NCBI GenBank assembly: GCA_011174825.1 | Contig: DUEZ01000088.1 | Location: 1-39,262 of the forward strand | Direction of reading: 5' to 3' | Source of the DNA: Anaerolineae bacterium | GTDB taxonomy: Bacteria; Chloroflexota; Anaerolineae; Anaerolineales; E44-bin32 | DNA length: 39,262 nt | Shown here: one piece after another, positions 25,684 to 34,603 of the stretch | Position numbering within the stretch: the stretch's first letter is position 1 | Layout of the letters: each line of letters begins with the position of its first letter | Notes under the pieces: generated by a model | What the model saw: only the letters and a program-made list of their open reading frames with translations | Databases searched by the model: none | Told to the model about the DNA's origin: nothing | Position numbers and translations under genes: made by a program

Positions 25684-26643
25684 CTACTCTTTACGATCTC
25701 CGCCGATGATACGTCGAACATTATATGTCGGTTTGGCTTGCGATTCGTAGTAGGTTCTCACCAACAACTCTGCGATTAGCCCCATAAGAATGGATTGAAA
25801 ACCCAAGATGAATAACATGACACTCATAAGTAAAAGCGGGGAGCGGATCATGTGCTCATCAAAAAGTAGCCTGCGAACGATCAAATAACCAAGGACGAGC
25901 AGACTCGACAGGAAAAGCGCCAAACCCGTGCCTCCAAAGAGGTAGATGGGATTGAGTGAATAACTGACCAAGTACTTTACCGTAAACAAGTCAAGAATGA
26001 CCTTCAATGTACGTTCTAGTCCATATTTCGCTTTACCAAACCGTCGGGGATGGTGTCGTACAGGTACTTCAGCAATTTTGGCCCCCACCCCACCAGCGTA
26101 CGCTGGGATGAAACGATGCATCTCACCATAGAGATGGAATCCTTCGAGGACTTCCCGCCGGTAGGCTTTCAATGTACATCCGTAATCATGGAGAGGAACC
26201 CCAGTCACCTTGGATATGAGCCAATTCGCGATGCGTGATGGAATCGTGCGGGTGAGAAAGGAGTCTTGTCGATTAACGCGCCAGCCAGAGACCACATCAA
26301 AACCTTCCTCGATCTTCTCCAGCATCATGGGGATATCAGCCGGATCGTTTTGAAGATCAGCATCGATAAGAACGATCACATCCCCAAGGGAATGATCGAT
26401 CCCCGCAGCGATGGCAGCCGTTTGGCCAAAATTCCGACGTAATTCGACTACCCGTACATGATCCGTATCCTGCTCCGCGATTTGTATTAACGCCTCTATG
26501 CTCCCGTCGGTGGAGCCATCGTCCACAAATATGAGTTCATACAACAAACCATTTAGAGCTTCTCGCAGACCGCGATGCAAGGGCTCGATGTTTTCCCTCT
26601 CGTTATAAACCGGAGCTACTATCGAGACATGCACGTCTGTCAT
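25684..26643 (-). CDS. DPM1/ArnC-like family 2 glycosyltransferase with two C-terminal membrane helices
   Basis: The 319-residue protein has the GT2 domain: IVAPVYNERENIEPL, IFVDDGSTDGS, NFGQTAAIAAGI and the metal site LIDADLQNDPADIP near residue 95. RRFGKAKYGLERTLKVILD, with basic Arg/Lys residues, follows. Two membrane helices occupy about 230-290. This is the architecture of polyprenyl-phosphate sugar synthases (dolichol-phosphate mannose synthase, ArnC, GtrB). It probably loads a sugar on polyprenyl phosphate for a GT-C enzyme. The ATG lies directly after GAGAGG. A GTG nine bases later (26634) has better spacing and could be the real start. Confidence 0.9.
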   Translation of the reverse strand: MTDVHVSIVAPVYNERENIEPLHRGLREALNGLLYELIFVDDGSTDGSIEALIQIAEQDTDHVRVVELRRNFGQTAAIAAGIDHSLGDVIVLIDADLQNDPADIPMMLEKIEEGFDVVSGWRVNRQDSFLTRTIPSRIANWLISKVTGVPLHDYGCTLKAYRREVLEGFHLYGEMHRFIPAYAGGVGAKIAEVPVRHHPRRFGKAKYGLERTLKVILDLFTVKYLVSYSLNPIYLFGGTGLALFLSSLLVLGYLIVRRLLFDEHMIRSPLLLMSVMLFILGFQSILMGLIAELLVRTYYESQAKPTYNVRRIIGGDRKE

Positions 26644-26715
26644 CCTCTCAACGGACCACTAAATGGATTTGATGACATTTGAAAATCCGATCCAAATCCA
26701 TCCGTGATCTGCTTT

Positions 26716-27801
26716 TCAGTCAAACCTATTGCCAGCATTTTTAAGCAACGCTGTCACGCCGGTCTCCCAGCGATGCCAATCACTGAAACTTTCTTCAATA
26801 ATCTTATGGCCCTCTCCAATCGGCTCCAAGCCAATCGCTTCCATGTCAGCATCTACCATGATGCGGGCCAATTGGTTATAAGTGACCTTGGGTTCCCAAC
26901 CGAGCGATGTACGCGCCTTCGTGGAATCGGCTTGAAGATAGTCAACCTCAGTGGGACGAAAATAACGCTCGTCAATCTCAACATGCTTTTGCCAATCTAG
27001 ATCGGCGTATGCAAAAGCCTCCGCAACAAACTCACGAATCGTTGGAGATACCCCCGTACCAAGCACATAGTCATCAGGAGTATCGGATTGCAACATACGC
27101 CACATCATTTCAACATACTCGGGCGCGTAACCATAATCACGCCGTGCGTCGAGGTTTCCTAGAAATACTTTGTCCTGAATGCCTGCCAAGATCCGAGCCA
27201 CAGCTCGAGTGACTTTGCGGGTGAGGAAGGTTTCCCCTCGACGCGGACTTTCGTGATTAAAGAGGATTCCATTGAGCGCAAACATCCCATACGCTTCCCG
27301 ATAATTTGCGGTGATCCAATACGCATAGACTTTAGCAATCGCGTAGGGGCTGCGAGGTTGGAAGGGCGTTTCCTCGTTTTGTGGTGGGGATGCGCTCCCG
27401 TACATCTCACTCGAGGATGCCTGATAGAAGCGACAAGGACATCCACTTGACCGGATAGTTTCCAGAATCCGTGTCACTCCCAGTCCAGTGATGACCCCGG
27501 TATACACCGGCATGGCAAAGCTAACCTTGACATGAGACTGTGCGCCAAGATGGTAGACCTCGTCCGGACGCACGTTATAAACCAGGTAGGTCAGCATTTC
27601 CGAATTCGTGAGGCTCCCGTAATGTAGGAATAACTTTGCGTTCGGATCATGCGGATCCTGATAGATATGATCGATTCTCTCTGTGTTGAAAGTGCTCGCC
27701 TTGCGAATCATCCCATGTACTTCATAACCCTTGCTGAGCAAGAGTTCCGCCAAGTATGAACCATCCTGGCCAGTAATTCCGGTGATCAATGCTTTGGGCA
27801 T
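26716..27801 (-). CDS. gmd: GDP-mannose 4,6-dehydratase
   Basis: The 361-residue protein converts GDP-D-mannose to GDP-4-keto-6-deoxy-D-mannose. It has [15 protein letters not shown] at the N-terminus, [13 protein letters not shown], the catalytic [10 protein letters not shown] and [12 protein letters not shown], and the signature [19 protein letters not shown] followed by [17 protein letters not shown]. All are typical of Gmd and the length is normal. GGAG lies 6 bases before the ATG. The gene has its own promoter with a long leader of about 165 bases. The product feeds Fcl encoded at 18763-19740. Confidence 0.96.
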   Translation of the reverse strand: MPKALITGITGQDGSYLAELLLSKGYEVHGMIRKASTFNTERIDHIYQDPHDPNAKLFLHYGSLTNSEMLTYLVYNVRPDEVYHLGAQSHVKVSFAMPVYTGVITGLGVTRILETIRSSGCPCRFYQASSSEMYGSASPPQNEETPFQPRSPYAIAKVYAYWITANYREAYGMFALNGILFNHESPRRGETFLTRKVTRAVARILAGIQDKVFLGNLDARRDYGYAPEYVEMMWRMLQSDTPDDYVLGTGVSPTIREFVAEAFAYADLDWQKHVEIDERYFRPTEVDYLQADSTKARTSLGWEPKVTYNQLARIMVDADMEAIGLEPIGEGHKIIEESFSDWHRWETGVTALLKNAGNRFD

Positions 27802-27959
27802 GATATCTCCAATGTGCTGAATCTCTGTACTTTAGAAAAACCACAGAAGCCAAGAGAAAAAGTGGTGAATTTAGGTCTGCAGGTTTTACCCACACCCCAT
27901 GGATTCATTACTTCTTCATGTGTCTGAAATCCTTTAATTATGGGCATTGGGAAAACCAA

Positions 27960-27976
27960 AATTCAATTGTTGAATT
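27960..27976. promoter_or_regulatory. candidate operator AATTCA-N5-TGAATT at the gmd promoter
   Basis: The inverted repeat AATTCAATTGTTGAATT extends to 7-3-7 and overlaps the -10 hexamer. On the minus strand the context TATAATTCA-N5-TGAATTTTG is the same as at the regulator promoter, differing only in the five central bases. Confidence 0.6.
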
Positions 27977-28001
27977 ATACCTCGTAGTGATAGTACGTCA
28001 A
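27974..28001 (-). promoter_or_regulatory. sigma-70-type promoter of gmd
   Basis: The -35 TTGACG (28001-27996) overlaps the TGA stop of the preceding gene. It is separated by 16 bp from a perfect -10 TATAAT (27979-27974). Predicted start is near 27967. The leader to the gmd ATG is about 165 bases and holds a weak 5-bp hairpin (ACCAC/GTGGT) followed by a T-run, a possible but unconvincing attenuator. Confidence 0.72.
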
Positions 28002-29575
28002 GCTTCTGGTTTGCGCGCCTTGTACACATCATACATGATGGAGCCCAACAGGAAGAAAACGATAAATGCTAGAACGACCCCAACGGCATGCAAGACGCTG
28101 AAGGTCGGCAATAAATCGTAACGGAAGCCATACCATAACGTAAAAAGAGTGGTGCTGACACCGACCAACACAAAGGTCCGTTTCAACCAAGGCGAACCAG
28201 TCTTCCTGGCATGAATCCATGCCCACCCTGCTAATGCAGCTTGTGCTGCGAGAAAAACCGCTCTGTAGCGCGGATTATCCCATTGATCACCAGTCCCGCG
28301 ATAAGAGGCGAGAAGCGCTGTAAACCATACCAGAACAGAGAGATAGGCAGGAAGACTACGCCAGCTTGTTTTCCTTATTGCAGCCAATGGCGCATAGAGA
28401 AGAAAGGGCAAGACCAGGACCCAACCTAACCCTCTCCATACAGCGATCGATCGCCATATGGGCAAACCGCTATCGATCAATGCCGCCGGAAGAAACGGTC
28501 GAATCAGCCCGAAAACAACGAAAAATGGGATGTGAAACCATTCGGGCGTAGCGCGGAATAAACGTCTGATCCAATCAGATTGAAGCAAAAGTTCGTTTCG
28601 CTGCCATTGACCTCCAACAGATTTCCACCACTCCAGGAAAACCTCAATTCCGGAGCCAGATAAACCGCCAATAGCAGACCATGCTCTTATTGCGAAAAAC
28701 ACTGCCACAAGTGCTAAGCCTAAAATGGGAAGTAGAAGCCATCTTGATCGCACAACCCTTATTCTGCCCTCCCAAAGCCAAGCTACACCAACCGTGAGTA
28801 AGATCGCAACAGCATAAGGAGGTGATATGGGTAATGCGAGCGCAATCGTCGCCAGGATAATCGTGAGCAAACCGGGCTTTAGCCGACCTTCGCGTAGAAT
28901 TCCATAACCAAATAATGCCATTCCAAATGCCGTACCGATGAAAGCCTCACGCATTTGGGAAGACCCCAACAAGACCGCATCTGGATAGAGCGCAATCAAC
29001 CAGGCTGCAAGAATTGCCGCCTTTCCCCCAAACGTTATCCGAGTAAATCGCCAAGTGAAAAGGACCGCAAGGGAAGATATGGTTGCGGTGATGACGATGA
29101 TGAGCAGAGGGCGATGAATATCCGGGCTCAAAAAACGATAGGTGAACGCACTCAGGAAGAGCAAACCACCATATTGATCACTGCTCCGAGTTTCTGAAAA
29201 TGCAGTCAAGAGACTCTGATCAGAGTCCGCTAATAACCAGGCATCAACATCCCGTGTGAAAGCGTCGCTATAGACATACCCAGCACGTTGCGGTTCCTCA
29301 TCATAGCCGAAACGAGGAAGGGCATACGTGAATGCGATCCCTAGCCCCAATCGCAGGATGATTGCTACCGCCACTGCCGCGAGGAGGAAGCGAGGACCTT
29401 CTCCCTCAGTAACCCAACGCCAAGATAACCAAACAATAACTGCCATAAATGCGAACAAAACCAAGTAGGCAGGCCAGCCTGAGGACAACGATCCTTGTCT
29501 GTCCAGGATGGCCACGATCCCACTCGCCACAATTACACCACCCGCCCACGGCAACCAAGGTTTTAATCGCTTCAT
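27998..29575 (-). CDS. polytopic membrane protein, probable GT-C (GT39-like) glycosyltransferase
   Basis: The 525-residue protein has about twelve hydrophobic segments. An early extracytoplasmic loop (about 85-130) contains RFGYDEEPQRAGYVYSDAF and DVDAWLLADSD. Such acidic pairs after the first helices carry the catalytic aspartate in GT39/ArnT-type enzymes. A later loop has SSQMREAFIG. It probably transfers a polyprenyl-phosphate-linked sugar on the outer face of the membrane. A Wzy-type polymerase cannot be excluded, and no other polymerase is evident. Its stop codon is embedded in the -35 element of the gmd promoter. Confidence 0.72.
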   Translation of the reverse strand: MKRLKPWLPWAGGVIVASGIVAILDRQGSLSSGWPAYLVLFAFMAVIVWLSWRWVTEGEGPRFLLAAVAVAIILRLGLGIAFTYALPRFGYDEEPQRAGYVYSDAFTRDVDAWLLADSDQSLLTAFSETRSSDQYGGLLFLSAFTYRFLSPDIHRPLLIIVITATISSLAVLFTWRFTRITFGGKAAILAAWLIALYPDAVLLGSSQMREAFIGTAFGMALFGYGILREGRLKPGLLTIILATIALALPISPPYAVAILLTVGVAWLWEGRIRVVRSRWLLLPILGLALVAVFFAIRAWSAIGGLSGSGIEVFLEWWKSVGGQWQRNELLLQSDWIRRLFRATPEWFHIPFFVVFGLIRPFLPAALIDSGLPIWRSIAVWRGLGWVLVLPFLLYAPLAAIRKTSWRSLPAYLSVLVWFTALLASYRGTGDQWDNPRYRAVFLAAQAALAGWAWIHARKTGSPWLKRTFVLVGVSTTLFTLWYGFRYDLLPTFSVLHAVGVVLAFIVFFLLGSIMYDVYKARKPEA

Positions 29576-29607
29576 TCTTAGATGTCCTGAATGATCATAG
29601 CCTCAGA

Positions 29608-30738
29608 TCATTCCGTTAGGCCCTCAAGAGAACGTCGTGCACGCTCAACCCAGGTATACTTCGCCGCATCGATGCGAGCTTGGTTTCCTAGAGCATGACG
29701 TCGATCCTCATGGATCTCTAGTACACGCAGTGCACCGTTCCAAGCATCGACATCCTCCGGCGCTATCAAGACGGCGTTGTCCTCGTTTAAAACCTCGCGC
29801 AGCACCGGTAGATCACTGGCGAGGATTGCCCTTCCCGAGCAAAGGTATTCGAACATCTTCATCGGGCTGGCAAATCTGGCGATATCCCCCCCTCCGCTTG
29901 CACTTACCCGTCTTTCATGAGGCATCATCAGTACGTCGCACGCCGCCTGTATCAGAGGAAGCTGAGTATTCGGGACAAAGCCCATCAAACGAACGTTGTT
30001 TACGCCTGCATTTGACAGGCGTTTGCTCCACAGCTCAATGGCCACCGGTTCACCTCCCGCCCAGAGGAAACGCATCTTAGGATTACGTCTGGCTAATTCC
30101 ATGAGCAGATCAATCCCCCTTCCAGGATACAGGTGTCCCGTATAGCCAACAGTGAATGCCTCCTCCAATCCAAGTTCTCGCCGCGCGTTATCCGCTGTAG
30201 GCAAATCTGCGTATCGTTCTAGATCAACAGCCAGAGGCGATACCATTGTGAATGGCGCATCGAGGGAGGTCTTGTATTCCCTCGCCAGCCAATTTCGGAG
30301 GGCATCTGTGATGGGAAGCAAACGACGTGCACCCGTTCCGCGCAGGAAATTTCGGAACAACCATGGACCAAACCTGCCTCCTGGAAGGTCGTGGATCTCG
30401 AGCGCGGTTGATAAACCCAATCGAGATGTTAGGGCAGCTCCTTGCAGGGGCCAAATATAGAACAGATCCGCTTTCCAGATAGCCGCATCCAACACAGCAA
30501 AGAGGCAAAAATCATATCTACGCAGCGTGATGGCACCCCTGAGCCAACGGATCGGGAATCGGTCCCGTATTCCATAATGTTCGATCAAATCCGTCCATGA
30601 AAAATCCGGGGTTCGTCCGGGTAGCCAAAGGCGTACGGAGTGCCCCAGATCGATGAAAGACTGACAGACCTTCATTACCCTTATCGAATTCGCCTTGCGA
30701 GAAGGCACCTCCGAGGTCGCAATACAAGCGATTCGCAT
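29608..30738 (-). CDS. family 4 glycosyltransferase (GT-B fold)
   Basis: The 376-residue protein begins MRIACIATSEVPSRKANSIR and has the GT4 donor-site landmarks VGYTGHLYPGRGIDLLMEL, NNVRLMGFVPNTQLP, ACDVLMMPHERR and ASPMKMFEYLCSGRAILASDLPVLREVL. The Glu of KMFEYL matches the E of the family's EX7E motif. It should add a sugar from a nucleotide donor with retention. It begins 6 bp after the flippase gene ends. Donor and acceptor are not predictable. Confidence 0.92.
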   Translation of the reverse strand: MRIACIATSEVPSRKANSIRVMKVCQSFIDLGHSVRLWLPGRTPDFSWTDLIEHYGIRDRFPIRWLRGAITLRRYDFCLFAVLDAAIWKADLFYIWPLQGAALTSRLGLSTALEIHDLPGGRFGPWLFRNFLRGTGARRLLPITDALRNWLAREYKTSLDAPFTMVSPLAVDLERYADLPTADNARRELGLEEAFTVGYTGHLYPGRGIDLLMELARRNPKMRFLWAGGEPVAIELWSKRLSNAGVNNVRLMGFVPNTQLPLIQAACDVLMMPHERRVSASGGGDIARFASPMKMFEYLCSGRAILASDLPVLREVLNEDNAVLIAPEDVDAWNGALRVLEIHEDRRHALGNQARIDAAKYTWVERARRSLEGLTE

Positions 30739-30744
30739 GTTTGA

Positions 30745-32118
30745 TTAATCCACAATAGAAATCGCCGGCGTAAGCTCAGCGTTCCTGATTTCGTGCAAAG
30801 TCTTCCAGACAAGCACACTAGTTGTAAACAAGAAGAAGCCCGTCAAGAGAACCGCCATACCATTGGCACCCCAACGAGGGATAAAGAGAATCGTCCCGAT
30901 AATTTTAAAGATCGCTCCAATGAACAATACCTTGGTTGGGTATTCCGGCATCCCCAATGGAAGCAAAACGGACCGATTCCAGTAAAAGATGTTGACCACG
31001 ATCACGCCAATCAAGAGAAGGAGTAGGTTTGTATACGATGTTGGCAGGAATTCGAGGCCATAAATAGCGACTACCCATTGGCCAAAGATGACCAGCCCCA
31101 GACTCAGAGGCAAGGTCCATGTGGCCGAGAGTATACTCCCACTTCGAAGGAGATAGCGAACATTTCGCCATCGTTCGCCTGCAACCTCACGAGCCACCTC
31201 ACGATATGTGGTTGTAATGAGAGGCGAGACTGGCATCATCAATAAGTTCGTGATCGCTTTGGCAATTTTATAATACCCAACCTGCACCGGTGTGCTAAAA
31301 GCGCCCAACCAAAGCATCTCGCTGTCACGAGTGATGAGTTTCAACGTGCCCGAGAGGTTGGTGTTGATAGCGAAACGCACCATATCTGATCGGCGATCGG
31401 CCAGGACTGAAAGTGGCACTCGCCACCAGCCCGGTCCCCACACAACTCGTGCTTGCCATAAGGCTGCCACTGAGATGCTCAAGGCGAGGGCAATCTTTCC
31501 AACCAGATATGCAAACACTACCATATCCAAGCCGGCACGCATCAGAAAGGCACCCACGATAAGCAGCAAAGTTAACACACTTTGTCCTACCGAAATAATG
31601 GCGATCATTCTGAATTGGTCAAAAAATTGAAGCAAACCGCTGCCACTCTCATACATTAGATTGGCAAGGACCGAGAGCCCATAAAACATGAAGAGTCCGG
31701 TCAGATTAGGAGCGTGAGCAAAGATGCGAGCTCCGAGCGGCGAAAGCGCCACGACCAATGTAAATGCTAAAAGTGAGCTAGCGATCTCAGCAAGCATAGC
31801 CGCCTTAAAGACTGCTGCGGCCTGACGACGACGTCCATTCGCGCTGAACTCTCCGACGTAACTGATGACCAACTCACCCATACGAAAGGATGTCAGACGG
31901 TTGATGTTGCTGGAGAATTGGGTGATGATCCCCACATAACCTGCCCCCTCCACCCCTAGCAAACGCGCCGCTAACACTCCTTGACCCATGCTCATGGCAG
32001 CGGAAATTGTTTGGGCGCTAAATAGATATCCCGTATTTCGTAAAACCCGCTGCAATAAGGGATTTCGCGTTATTCGTTTTAATACTGATCGTAGGAATGA
32101 AGACGAAGATTCGTGCAA
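30745..32118 (-). CDS. wzx: Wzx-type lipid-linked oligosaccharide flippase (MOP superfamily)
   Basis: The 457-residue protein has about twelve to fourteen membrane helices. Its N-terminal region, NTGYLFSAQTISAAMSMGQGVLAARLLG, is typical of polysaccharide flippases of the MOP family. The start is a TTG with GAGGG six bases upstream. It moves undecaprenyl-pyrophosphate-linked repeat units to the outer face. The same locus also encodes a Wzm/Wzt exporter, so two export routes coexist. The next gene downstream is the GT4 transferase. Confidence 0.88.
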   Translation of the reverse strand: MHESSSSFLRSVLKRITRNPLLQRVLRNTGYLFSAQTISAAMSMGQGVLAARLLGVEGAGYVGIITQFSSNINRLTSFRMGELVISYVGEFSANGRRRQAAAVFKAAMLAEIASSLLAFTLVVALSPLGARIFAHAPNLTGLFMFYGLSVLANLMYESGSGLLQFFDQFRMIAIISVGQSVLTLLLIVGAFLMRAGLDMVVFAYLVGKIALALSISVAALWQARVVWGPGWWRVPLSVLADRRSDMVRFAINTNLSGTLKLITRDSEMLWLGAFSTPVQVGYYKIAKAITNLLMMPVSPLITTTYREVAREVAGERWRNVRYLLRSGSILSATWTLPLSLGLVIFGQWVVAIYGLEFLPTSYTNLLLLLIGVIVVNIFYWNRSVLLPLGMPEYPTKVLFIGAIFKIIGTILFIPRWGANGMAVLLTGFFLFTTSVLVWKTLHEIRNAELTPAISIVD

Positions 32119-32127
32119 TGATAACCC

Positions 32128-33108
32128 TCAGGCCGAGGTATCCACTTGGCAAGCCCACTCACGTTCAGATATGTACCAATCGATTGTAGCCTTAAGTCCC
32201 TCCTCGAGAGACACGCTCGGCTCCCAGCCCAGTAGTTGGCCAGCTTTATCAACCTGTGCCCAATTGGCCATCATATCTGCGGGATGCAAAGCTTGATATT
32301 CTACCTCCGCTTTGCGACCAATGAGCCGTTCGAGTTTCTTGACCAAATCGTTGATCTTTACCACCTCGTGACCACCCAAGTTAATAATTTCGTAACCCAT
32401 CCTCTGAAGACCCAATATGGTTCCACGGGCAATGTCATCTACATACGTCAATCCGCGTGATTGCTCTCCGTCCCCATATACAGTAACAGGCTGATCCTCA
32501 TAAATCCTTTGTACAAACCGAAACACAACCATGTCTGGGCGACCTGCCGGACCATACACGGTGAAATACCTCAAGATGGTTACATCAATATCGAATAGAT
32601 AATGGTAAGCATGACACATGGCCTCGGCCGCTTTTTTGGTGGCTGCGTAGGGTTGAAGCGGGAGACTGCTTTCCGCACCCTCCGGTGTCGGCAGGGGCGC
32701 ATCTGCACCATAGATGCTGGAAGTTGATGCTAGGATGAATTTAGTAATCCCATGATGTCGGCACAATTCCAACAAATTCAGCGTACCTACGATATTCGTG
32801 TCGACGTATTCCCTCGGGTTCGCAACGCTTTGTCGTACGCCGGCCCTTGCTGCCATGTTGATCACAGCATCATAGGATCCGGATTTCTCAACCAGATTGT
32901 TTAATGCTTCACCATCTGCGATATCGAGCTTATGGAACACGAAACCAGGATAACGCTCAAGAGACTCAAGACGCCATTCTTTTAAACGAACATCATAAGC
33001 ATCATTTAAGTTATCTACACCAATAACCTGATGGCCATCCCCTAATAGAAACTCCGCAACCCGAGCACCGATGAAACCGGCCGCGCCAGGGAGTAAGTAA
33101 TGTGCCAT
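32128..33108 (-). CDS. UDP-sugar 4-epimerase-like extended SDR (uronate/HexNAcA epimerase type)
   Basis: The 326-residue protein has the NAD-binding GAAGFIGARVAEFLL at the N-terminus (the usual TGAAG is PGAAG here), VINMAARAGVRQSV, ASTSSIYGA, the catalytic YAATKKAAE and TVYGPAGRPDMVVFRF. This resembles UDP-glucuronate 4-epimerases and TviC/WbpP-type enzymes. The ATG overlaps the TGA of the UDP-sugar dehydrogenase gene (TGATG), so translation is coupled and the dehydrogenase product is the likely substrate. UDP-GalNAcA or UDP-galacturonate is the expected product (inference). Confidence 0.9.
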   Translation of the reverse strand: MAHYLLPGAAGFIGARVAEFLLGDGHQVIGVDNLNDAYDVRLKEWRLESLERYPGFVFHKLDIADGEALNNLVEKSGSYDAVINMAARAGVRQSVANPREYVDTNIVGTLNLLELCRHHGITKFILASTSSIYGADAPLPTPEGAESSLPLQPYAATKKAAEAMCHAYHYLFDIDVTILRYFTVYGPAGRPDMVVFRFVQRIYEDQPVTVYGDGEQSRGLTYVDDIARGTILGLQRMGYEIINLGGHEVVKINDLVKKLERLIGRKAEVEYQALHPADMMANWAQVDKAGQLLGWEPSVSLEEGLKATIDWYISEREWACQVDTSA

Positions 33109-34445
33109 CAGAGCCTCACGACCTTCGGATCCTCGATCCCTGCCTTCCGAAACGCATCGCGTGTGTCGAATATCATATCCGCCATCTCAGCTATCGCAGC
33201 ATAGTCCACCGAATCATGATCGGTAATGACCACAACACAGTCCGTTTGCTGTACCGCCTCCAATACATCATGTGTTGATTTCAAGTTCCAACCTTCATGA
33301 TCTAGAGATGGGACATACGGATCATAATATCTTACCTCTGCCATCTTCTCGCGCAGCAATCCTATCACATCGAGGGCTGGAGATTCGCGCGTGTCTGAAA
33401 CATTGGGCTTGTAAGCTACACCCAAGATGAGAATCCGAGAACCCTTTAACGGTTTCTTTCGATCGTTCAGCGCATCTTGAATTCGCTCTACGACGTAACG
33501 TGGCATACTGGTGTTGATCTCACTTGCAAGCTCGATAAAGCGAGCATTGTATTTGACGCTCTTTAATTTCCACGAGAGGTATAGTGGATCAATCGGAATG
33601 CAATGTCCTCCCAAGCCAGGTCCTGGGGTGAATTTCATGAAGCCAAATGGTTTCGAAGCTGCGGCATCGATGACCTCCCAAACGTCGATCCCCAATCGGT
33701 TGCACATTAGCGCCACTTCGTTCACAAGACCGATGTTCACTGCACGGAAGGTGTTTTCCAACAGCTTGGTCATCTCAGCGACTTCTGTTGACGAGACACG
33801 GACAACATTCTCCATGGCTTGACCATAAAACGCGGCGGCCACCTCAGTGCATGCTGGAGTTATGCCCCCGATCACCTTCGGTGTGTTCACCGTCGTCCAA
33901 TCTTTCCGACCGGGGTCAACCCGTTCTGGTGAGAAAGCCAGGAACAAATTTTTACCCACTTGGAGACCCGCGGCCTCGATCTCAGGTTGCACCATCTCGC
34001 GCGTGGTTCCCGGATACGACGTAGATTCCAAGATGACCAACATCTCCTCATGGAGGATGGGGAGTGCGGCCTTTGTCGCCTCAATAATGAATGACAGGTC
34101 TGGGTCACCTGTCTTTCGTAAAGGAGTGGGGACGCATATGATCACCGCGTCTACACCCTCTAAGGCTTGATAGGATTCGCTGACCTCTAATTTCATTTGT
34201 TCGATCAACGGTTTTACTTGATTATGAGGAACATCTTCGATGTAGCTCTCCCCTTGGGTCAGACATTCCACCTTATTCGGATCCAGGTCAATTCCAATGA
34301 CTTGAAAACCCGCTTCGGCCAACACGACTGCCAAAGGAAGTCCCACATATCCCAGCCCCACAACGCCAACGTGCGCCCTACGATTCATAAATCGATCGAT
34401 GAGTAACTGCGCGGCAGGTGGTAAGTTCGCAATTTCCTTAGACAT
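33108..34445 (-). CDS. UDP-N-acetylhexosamine 6-dehydrogenase (WbpA/TviB/WecC type)
   Basis: The 445-residue protein has the Rossmann motif GVVGLGYVGLPLAVVLAEAG (27-46), CVPTPLRKTGDPDLS, ESTSYPGTT, SPERVDPG and the catalytic Cys282 in GLGGHCIPIDPLYLSWK. The IPIDPLYLSWK ending is typical of the UDP-GlcNAc-using WbpA/TviB branch more than of UDP-glucose dehydrogenase. It oxidises C6 to a uronate with two NAD. It seems to be the first gene of the glycan operon: 158 bp upstream lie a hairpin and the end of the housekeeping operon. GGAG precedes the ATG, and no good promoter is visible. Confidence 0.93.
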   Translation of the reverse strand: MSKEIANLPPAAQLLIDRFMNRRAHVGVVGLGYVGLPLAVVLAEAGFQVIGIDLDPNKVECLTQGESYIEDVPHNQVKPLIEQMKLEVSESYQALEGVDAVIICVPTPLRKTGDPDLSFIIEATKAALPILHEEMLVILESTSYPGTTREMVQPEIEAAGLQVGKNLFLAFSPERVDPGRKDWTTVNTPKVIGGITPACTEVAAAFYGQAMENVVRVSSTEVAEMTKLLENTFRAVNIGLVNEVALMCNRLGIDVWEVIDAAASKPFGFMKFTPGPGLGGHCIPIDPLYLSWKLKSVKYNARFIELASEINTSMPRYVVERIQDALNDRKKPLKGSRILILGVAYKPNVSDTRESPALDVIGLLREKMAEVRYYDPYVPSLDHEGWNLKSTHDVLEAVQQTDCVVVITDHDSVDYAAIAEMADMIFDTRDAFRKAGIEDPKVVRL

Positions 34446-34489
34446 AGAATAACTCCACGAATAAAGGTCAACCGCAAGAAGAGCGCCGC

Positions 34490-34530
34490 TACATGAGGGG
34501 GTGCGGGCGCAGCCTGCACCCCCTCATGTA
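34490..34530. repeat. 19-bp palindromic hairpin between the housekeeping and glycan operons
   Basis: The arms 34490-34508 (TACATGAGGGGGTGCGGGC) and 34512-34530 pair along 19 bases with a single G-T wobble around a 3-base loop GCA. It may terminate the udg operon, but no T-run follows on the minus strand, so it may be a repetitive palindromic element. Its centre GCAGGC-N3-GCCCGC (minus strand) resembles the two palindromes near 39108-39210. Confidence 0.7.
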
Positions 34531-34603
34531 CCCCACCCTACTTCCCGAGGGTAGTTCACTCAATGCACTCATAAAATGATTTTACTCCAGGTAGGGGGAG
34601 AAG

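Noticed and set aside
27786..27947. 53-codon open frame on the minus strand running through the gmd leader and overlapping the gmd start (MPIIKGFQTHEEV...)
   Set aside because: There is no Shine-Dalgarno before its ATG, no recognisable protein and a chance-like length. It could be a regulatory leader peptide but nothing supports translation.
27802..27973. JUMPstart/ops antitermination element in the gmd leader
   Set aside because: The leader has no GGCGGTAG-type ops core, and no JUMPstart-like sequence was seen there.
29590..29612. 7-bp inverted repeat AATGATC/GATCATT at the GT4 and GT-C gene junction
   Set aside because: The stem is short and A+T-rich, with no T-run, and overlaps coding sequence. 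It is likely chance.
34446..34480. TTGACC at about 34471 as -35 of the dehydrogenase gene
   Set aside because: The -10 would fall on the start codon and matches the consensus at only three of six positions.
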